A DNA stretch of 8,633 nt. It comes from an uncultured Saprospiraceae bacterium. GTDB lineage: Bacteria; Bacteroidota; Bacteroidia; Chitinophagales; Saprospiraceae. The DNA lies in NCBI GenBank assembly GCA_937942465.1, contig CALDEO010000174.1, positions 1-8,633 on the forward strand, read 5' to 3'. Shown piece after piece: positions 4,710 to 8,633 of the stretch. The translations under genes were made by a program, and so were the position numbers. Position 1 is the first letter of the stretch, and the number at the start of each line of letters is the position of its first letter. The notes below the pieces were generated by a model. It did not search any database and was not told the origin of the DNA. It worked only from the letters and a program-made list of their open reading frames with translations.

Positions 4710-7343
4710 TCAACTCCGCAGCATCTCCGTCAGCTCCTTCAACTTCATCATACACTCTACGGGAGTGAGTGAGTTGATATCTACATCGATGAGAGACTCT
4801 TTGAGTTGTTCTCCGAGTGGATCTTTTGCTTCAAATATACTGAGTTGCATGGTCTCTGCGGGTAGGGCAGCGAGCTTGTCTGTCGTATCAGTTTTACTGT
4901 TCTGGGAGATAGATTTTTTCTCTAGTTCTAGTAAGATCGTCTGTGCTCTGTTGATGATCTCCTTGGGCATTCCTGCCATCTTAGCTACATGTATTCCAAA
5001 ACTATGTTTACTACCTCCTGCCTTCAACTTTCGTAGGAATATTACTTTATTACCGACCTCGCGAGTGGCAACATTATAGTTTTTGATTCGTGGATATTTC
5101 TCACTGAGTTCGTTGAGCTCATGGTAGTGAGTGGCAAACAATGTCCTTGCATGAGCCACCGGATGATTGTGTATAAACTCCGCCAAAGACCAGGCAATAG
5201 AAATGCCATCATAGGTACTCGTACCTCGACCGATCTCATCTAATAGCACGAGACTCCGGGCTGAAATATTATTCATGATACTCGCGGTTTCATTCATCTC
5301 TACCATAAATGTAGACTCTCCGCTTGAGATATTATCCGAGGCTCCGACTCTTGTAAATAGCTTATCTACAAGACCAATCTCCGCTGTAGTAGCAGGTACA
5401 AATGAACCCATCTGTGCCATCAGGCATATAAGCGCAGTCTGTCTCAGGACTGCGGACTTACCAGACATATTGGGTCCTGTGATCATGATCACTTGCTGTC
5501 CCTCGGTATCTAGTTGTATATCGTTGGGTATGAAACTATCGCCTAAGGGTAGCAGCTGCTCGATCACAGGATGACGACCCTCTTTGATGTCTATTTTGAA
5601 TGAATCAGAAACGACTGGCTTGTTGTATTTAAACTTAATAGCACAACTTGCAAATGATAATAAACAATCAAGGCTTGCAACGATCCTAGCATTTTGCAGC
5701 AATGCATCTACATAGGTCTGACTGAATGATATCAAGGCAGTATATAGCTTTTCTTCTAGGTTCTGACGGTTGGTCTCTGCATTCAGTATTTTAGTTTCGA
5801 GGACTTTTAGCTCCTCTGTTATGTATCGTTCGGCATTGGTCAGTGTTTGTTTTCGTACCCAGTGGTCCGGTATAAGTCCTAGGTTTTTATACTTATTAGT
5901 AACCTCAAGATAATATCCAAATACATTATTGAATCCTATTTTTAGATTTGTGATTCCAGTAGCCTCTGCTTCTTTCGTTTGTATTTCTAAAAGGACATTT
6001 TTACTATTTGCAATGAGGTACGTGATCTCATCATACTCCGCATTAAACCCTTCCTTAAATACGCCACCTTTTTGCAATAGCGTAGGACAGTTTTCTGATA
6101 CCTCGGTATCTATTTTCTGTACGAGCTCCTCGCATAGTTGGAGTTTGTCACCATATGCTCGTAGTACAGGATGGTCCTCAGAGTGGAGTAGTTCCTTTAC
6201 GTCTTTCTGAGCTAATAATGCTCTATGCATCTGTAAGAAATCTCGGGGATTTACCTTGCCGATCGCTAGTCTAGAGCTTATCCGCTCTAGGTCGCCTATG
6301 TTTTTGATATGTTGAGATAGTTGATCCTTGGTCTCTAGCTGTTGCGTGAGATGCTCGACGATACTGAGTCTATTCTCTATAGCTGATATTGATACCAGCG
6401 GAAACAAAATCCACTTCTTGAGCAGTCTTGATCCCATCGGACATTGCGTCTGATCTAGGATCTCAGCAAGCGATACACCAGACGGGTGCAGACTCTGTAC
6501 GAGTTCTAAGTTTCTTATCGTAAATCGATCCATCCATACACTATCTTCATTGTGTAATCTAGCGATCTTTTTGATATGATTGAGCTGATGATTTTCGGTA
6601 GTTTTGAGGTAGTGTAAGATCGACCCTGCGGCTATTTGCGCAAGCTCTAGCTCTTGTATCCCAAACCCCTTGAGTGAGATTACTTCAAATTTTTCGTGCA
6701 GTTGCTCCTGGGCATAGTCTAGACCATAGACCCACTCATCGAGGCTGTACGAGTAGTACTCATCATTGAGCATCGCAGTGATATGCTTCTCGATGGCACG
6801 ATTGTATATGATCTCTGTCGGGTTAAGCGATTGTATGAGTTTTTGCATTTGCAAGTCATTGCCCTGACTTACGGTGAAGTCTCCTGTAGAGATATCTATG
6901 AATGCAATACCGATTTCGCTCTTTGACTTCCAATGGATGGAACAGAGATAGTTGTTTGATTTCTGATCAAGTATATTGTTATTGATGGTCAGACCCGGAG
7001 TTACAAGGTCCGTAATCCCTCTGCGGACGATCTTTTTTTCTTTACTAGGTTTTTCTAGTTGCTCACATATAGCGACTCTATGACCTGCCTTTACGAGACG
7101 TGGTAGATATACGTCAAGCGAATGATAGGGAAAACCTGCCAGCTCAATCTTAGAGCCACCATTGTTCCTGCTAGTGAGTACAATGCCTAGTACATCGGCA
7201 GTCCTGATGGCATCATCGCTGAATGTCTCGTAGAAGTCACCGACCCTAAAGAGTAGTATCGCATCGGGATGTTGCTCCTTGATACCGAAATATTGCTCCA
7301 TTAAAGGAGTTACTTTTTTGATTTTTGCTTTAGTCTTGGCCAC
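4710..7343 (-). CDS. mutS: DNA mismatch repair ATPase MutS
   Basis: Recognises base mismatches and small loops in newly replicated DNA and recruits MutL; acts on the chromosome as a dimer. At 877 residues it is a full-length MutS1. Domain I contains the mismatch-reading F-Y-E at 37-39 (VGDFYETF). Connector, core lever and clamp domains follow (about 125-570; for example the core segment LELVQSLHPSGVSLAEIL, 279-296). The C-terminal ATPase has Walker A GPNMSGKS (623-630), the DNISSGESTFMVEM signature (670-683), Walker B LVLLDEIGRGTST (698-710, with D702 and E703) and the histidine motif FATHYHE (736-742). It ends with SLTPVECMMKLKELTEML, a C-terminal pattern familiar in Bacteroidota MutS. All catalytic residues are present and there is no frameshift. 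The start is ATG at 7343 (MAKTKAKIKK). It stands alone, convergent with the toxin-antitoxin locus and divergent from the TerB-like gene; no mutL is in the window. Confidence 0.98.
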   Translation of the reverse strand: MAKTKAKIKKVTPLMEQYFGIKEQHPDAILLFRVGDFYETFSDDAIRTADVLGIVLTSRNNGGSKIELAGFPYHSLDVYLPRLVKAGHRVAICEQLEKPSKEKKIVRRGITDLVTPGLTINNNILDQKSNNYLCSIHWKSKSEIGIAFIDISTGDFTVSQGNDLQMQKLIQSLNPTEIIYNRAIEKHITAMLNDEYYSYSLDEWVYGLDYAQEQLHEKFEVISLKGFGIQELELAQIAAGSILHYLKTTENHQLNHIKKIARLHNEDSVWMDRFTIRNLELVQSLHPSGVSLAEILDQTQCPMGSRLLKKWILFPLVSISAIENRLSIVEHLTQQLETKDQLSQHIKNIGDLERISSRLAIGKVNPRDFLQMHRALLAQKDVKELLHSEDHPVLRAYGDKLQLCEELVQKIDTEVSENCPTLLQKGGVFKEGFNAEYDEITYLIANSKNVLLEIQTKEAEATGITNLKIGFNNVFGYYLEVTNKYKNLGLIPDHWVRKQTLTNAERYITEELKVLETKILNAETNRQNLEEKLYTALISFSQTYVDALLQNARIVASLDCLLSFASCAIKFKYNKPVVSDSFKIDIKEGRHPVIEQLLPLGDSFIPNDIQLDTEGQQVIMITGPNMSGKSAVLRQTALICLMAQMGSFVPATTAEIGLVDKLFTRVGASDNISSGESTFMVEMNETASIMNNISARSLVLLDEIGRGTSTYDGISIAWSLAEFIHNHPVAHARTLFATHYHELNELSEKYPRIKNYNVATREVGNKVIFLRKLKAGGSKHSFGIHVAKMAGMPKEIINRAQTILLELEKKSISQNSKTDTTDKLAALPAETMQLSIFEAKDPLGEQLKESLIDVDINSLTPVECMMKLKELTEMLRS

Positions 7344-7364
7344 TCATATCAGGTTAGTAGAGAT

Positions 7365-7396
7365 CAAAATTATAAAATTCATATAGAATAAGTAAA
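7365..7396 (-). promoter_or_regulatory. Candidate Bacteroidota-type promoter of mutS
   Basis: Read on the minus strand, TAATTTTG (7372-7365) matches the Bacteroidota -7 consensus TAnnTTTG exactly. A TTTA (7396-7393) lies 20 bp upstream where TTTG is expected at -33. The -7 box is about 21 bp before the mutS ATG, which gives a short leader. No clear Shine-Dalgarno site is seen. Confidence 0.45.
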
Positions 7397-7505
7397 TATT
7401 CGTTCTTTCCTATTGATTAAAGTATTTTTACGATAGTAAATAGTTGTTTGCCGAACTAATAATAAAGTGAAGCAGTTATTTAATTATAAATAAATGTCGA
7501 AGTGA

Positions 7506-7535
7506 TTTAACTTCCATAAATTTATCGAATATTTG
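7506..7535 (+). promoter_or_regulatory. Candidate promoter of the TerB-like gene
   Basis: AATATTTG (7528-7535) is one base from TAnnTTTG, with TTTA (7506-7509) 18 bp upstream as a possible -33 box. Transcription would begin about 20 bp before ATG 7562. The GAAGT/ACTTC inverted repeat (7499-7514) overlaps the -33 box, so a repressor or activator could act there. Confidence 0.3.
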
Positions 7536-7561
7536 TACTAACAAAACAAAAATATAGCGTT

Positions 7562-8044
7562 ATGATTTACCATTTTGAGGCAGTCAATAGAGAAGAGTAC
7601 GGCAAACTTAAAGGTGCATTAGCATTGATTACCGTATTGGTGGCTGGAGCAGATAAGAATATTGACCAAGAAGAAACTGAGTGGGCTGAGAAACTAACGA
7701 AAATAAGATCTTATGCCAATGATGATACACTACATGAGTTTTACAAAGACTTAGGTGTAACATTTCACGATGATTTAATTGAACTTATCAATAAGTTGCC
7801 AGGAGATGTAGATAGAAGACGTGAAGCAATCGAGGAGAAGTTAGGCGAGTTAAACCCAATAATAGCAAAACTACCTGCCAAAATCGGTGCATTACTCTAT
7901 GATAGTTATGTAACTTTTGCCAAGCACGTTGCCAAGTCATCAGGAGGATTTTTAGGTTTCGGTAGCATCAGTGCTAATGAAAGTAAAGTAATGGAGTTGG
8001 ATACTATCAATCCGATCATCTATACAGAAGAGGAGGAAGAGTAG
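7562..8044 (+). CDS. TerB-like small helical protein
   Basis: Probable cytoplasmic protein with a TerB-type all-helical fold. In its 160 residues the segment LALITVLVAGADKNIDQEET (20-39) matches the typical TerB opening: a hydrophobic helix, then an acidic loop with D31, D35, E37 and E38, which in the family can bind metal. A second, looser copy of the helix-loop-acid pattern is seen near 117-147 (YVTFAKHVAKSSGGFLGFG, then N139-E140 and E145). The tail is a run of acidic residues (TEEEEE, 155-160). TerB domains occur in tellurite-resistance and other stress or conflict operons, but small stand-alone versions are common in Bacteroidota and their role is unknown; no other ter gene lies in the window. 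It is transcribed away from mutS. The start is ATG 7562, with no clear Shine-Dalgarno site. Confidence 0.6.
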   Translation: MIYHFEAVNREEYGKLKGALALITVLVAGADKNIDQEETEWAEKLTKIRSYANDDTLHEFYKDLGVTFHDDLIELINKLPGDVDRRREAIEEKLGELNPIIAKLPAKIGALLYDSYVTFAKHVAKSSGGFLGFGSISANESKVMELDTINPIIYTEEEEE

Positions 8045-8124
8045 ATCTACTTAATAGTTATCAAATAATAGTTTATAAAGTTATTATACCACTTAAGGTT
8101 TATAATGTACCATTAGATCAATCA

Positions 8125-8224
8125 GTATATTTTGGCAAGTACAAGGCAGACAACGCAGCCATAGCTGTAGTTATGGTTTTCCGATAGCCATCGGAATTCT
8201 AACGCAGTAATTGTGAAAATATAC
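8125..8224. repeat. Compact structured element, MITE- or REP-like
   Basis: A 100-bp unit bounded by a perfect 9-bp inverted repeat, GTATATTTT (8125-8133) and AAAATATAC (8216-8224). Inside are two direct copies of AACGCAG (8152-8158 and 8201-8207), and between these two adjacent hairpins, each with a 7-bp stem and a 4-base loop: CCATAGC-TGTA-GTTATGG (8159-8176, one G-T pair) and TTCCGAT-AGCC-ATCGGAA (8179-8196). No protein frame of note crosses it. Such ordered symmetry suggests a small non-autonomous mobile element, a dispersed palindromic repeat or a structured RNA. Only one copy lies in the window, so repetition elsewhere is unproven. Confidence 0.5.
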
Positions 8225-8312
8225 ATTTAGCTATGGGGTATTATAGATCTTAATTGGTATTAATTACCCTAGAGGGAGCTAATAACTCTATAGTCTAGTA
8301 TATAATCATAAG

Positions 8313-8522
8313 TCAGAGCTCTTTGGCTGTGGGGTGATTTTTAGATAGAATATGAAATAAGTCGAGTGCAAGGTCTCTTACCTGGGCACGGTAACACAAA
8401 TAATCGTGTTTGTTATATTTATCCGTCAATAGGTCGTAGCCCTTTGACTCGGGGATACTCGGAATTTTTAAATTGGTAATGATAATATGTGGAGTATTAG
8501 CTTGTGATCTAGATAGGGTGGA
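8313..8522 (-). pseudogene. Possible remnant of a gene, no start codon
   Basis: On the minus strand a 69-codon frame is open from just after a TAG at 8525-8523 to a TGA at 8315-8313, with no ATG, GTG or TTG near its beginning. The translation has a natural-looking composition, for example IPSIPESKGYDLL, DYLCYRAQVRDLALDLF and HILSKNHPTAKEL at the end, with an amphipathic helix pattern. Codons look coding-like compared with the surrounding AT-rich DNA. I do not recognise the family. It could be the 3' end of a gene that lost its front part, or a chance open frame; further in-frame stops lie upstream. Confidence 0.3.
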
Positions 8523-8526
8523 CTAC

Positions 8527-8599
8527 TGACTCTTAATAGACAAGAGTCAATTAGTCGTAGATTAGTCGGTTATAACCGAATATATCCGTGTAAATACGG
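8527..8599. other. Run of three small palindromes at the right edge
   Basis: Three palindromic units follow one another: TGACTCTT (8527-8534) with AAGAGTCA (8542-8549), a perfect 8-bp stem with a 7-base loop; the perfect 14-bp palindrome TCGGTTATAACCGA (8566-8579); and CCGT (8586-8589) with ACGG (8596-8599). Two direct copies of TTAGTCG (8551-8557 and 8562-8568) lie between the first two. They could be operators of a gene beyond the window, a structured RNA or a terminator group. Confidence 0.4.
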
Positions 8600-8633
8600 G
8601 TAATCAAGTATGAAGTAATAATCGAAAATAATT

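Larger units (their letters stand above)
7344..7561. other. Divergent intergenic region with two inverted repeats
   Basis: This 218-bp, very AT-rich gap separates mutS from the divergent TerB-like gene and carries a promoter candidate for each. Two perfect inverted repeats lie near the TerB-like side: TTATTTA-ATTA-TAAATAA (7476-7493) and GAAGT-GATTTA-ACTTC (7499-7514). They may be regulator sites, but the first is pure AT and such repeats arise easily by chance in this composition. Confidence 0.3.
8045..8633. other. Gene-free region rich in small hairpins
   Basis: No intact gene is visible on either strand over these 589 bp. Just after the TerB-like stop, ATAATA and TATTAT (about 8066-8088) could form a weak AT-only terminator. 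Further on are the compact element at 8125-8224, a possible gene remnant on the minus strand at 8313-8522 and a hairpin cluster at 8527-8599. Another stem pairs GTGC (8366-8369) and AGGT (8371-8374) with ACCT (8380-8383) and GCAC (8386-8389). No tRNA or rRNA pattern was seen. Confidence 0.6.

Noticed and set aside
4765..5079. Plus-strand open frames opposite mutS (also 5275-5574 and 5929-6210).
   Set aside because: Serine-rich antisense translations of a strongly supported mutS gene, with no independent evidence.
8366..8460. tRNA-like folding in the right-hand gene-free region.
   Set aside because: No GTTC T-arm motif or acceptor stem with proper spacing was found.

Overview
The window looks like a chromosomal segment of an AT-rich Bacteroidota bacterium, possibly near Saprospiria or Cytophagia. 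This rests on the MutS sequence, on weak or absent Shine-Dalgarno sites, on TTTG/TAnnTTTG-like promoter candidates, and on a RelE-type toxin-antitoxin pair of a style common in that phylum. No rRNA, tRNA, CRISPR array, transposase or phage gene was seen. The assignment comes from sequence features alone, without a database search.

Layout. (1) 139-3932 (+) is a compact three-gene cassette: a 110-residue GrpE-like protein reduced to little more than the exchange-factor beta domain, an 832-residue divergent Hsp70 whose start overlaps the previous stop (ATGA), and a 303-residue unknown protein ending in one hydrophobic tail anchor. (2) 4065-4600 (+) is a type II toxin-antitoxin locus. The antitoxin is intact. 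The RelE/ParE-like toxin is split by a frameshift located exactly at three copies of a 7-bp tandem repeat; taking away one copy restores a normal 85-residue toxin. (3) 4710-7343 (-) is a complete, ordinary mutS, convergent with the toxin-antitoxin locus. (4) 7344-7561 is a divergent promoter region. (5) 7562-8044 (+) is a TerB-like small acidic helical protein. (6) 8045-8633 has no intact gene. It holds a compact structured element with terminal inverted repeats and two twin hairpins (8125-8224), a possible gene remnant on the minus strand (8313-8522) and a run of hairpins at the right edge (8527-8599).

How the genes may work together. The first two genes make a dedicated Hsp70 and nucleotide-exchange pair. 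All recognisable Hsp70 ATPase residues are present, but the usual VLLLD-type interdomain linker is not visible, and about 130 residues of unrecognised, beta-rich sequence lie between the ATPase domain and a recognisable substrate-binding beta domain. There is no J-domain gene beside them. The tail-anchored third protein is the obvious candidate partner or client and would place the machine at the membrane. This cassette is the best candidate here for an undescribed system; its function cannot be told from the sequence. The toxin-antitoxin pair, mutS and the TerB-like gene look like independent neighbours.
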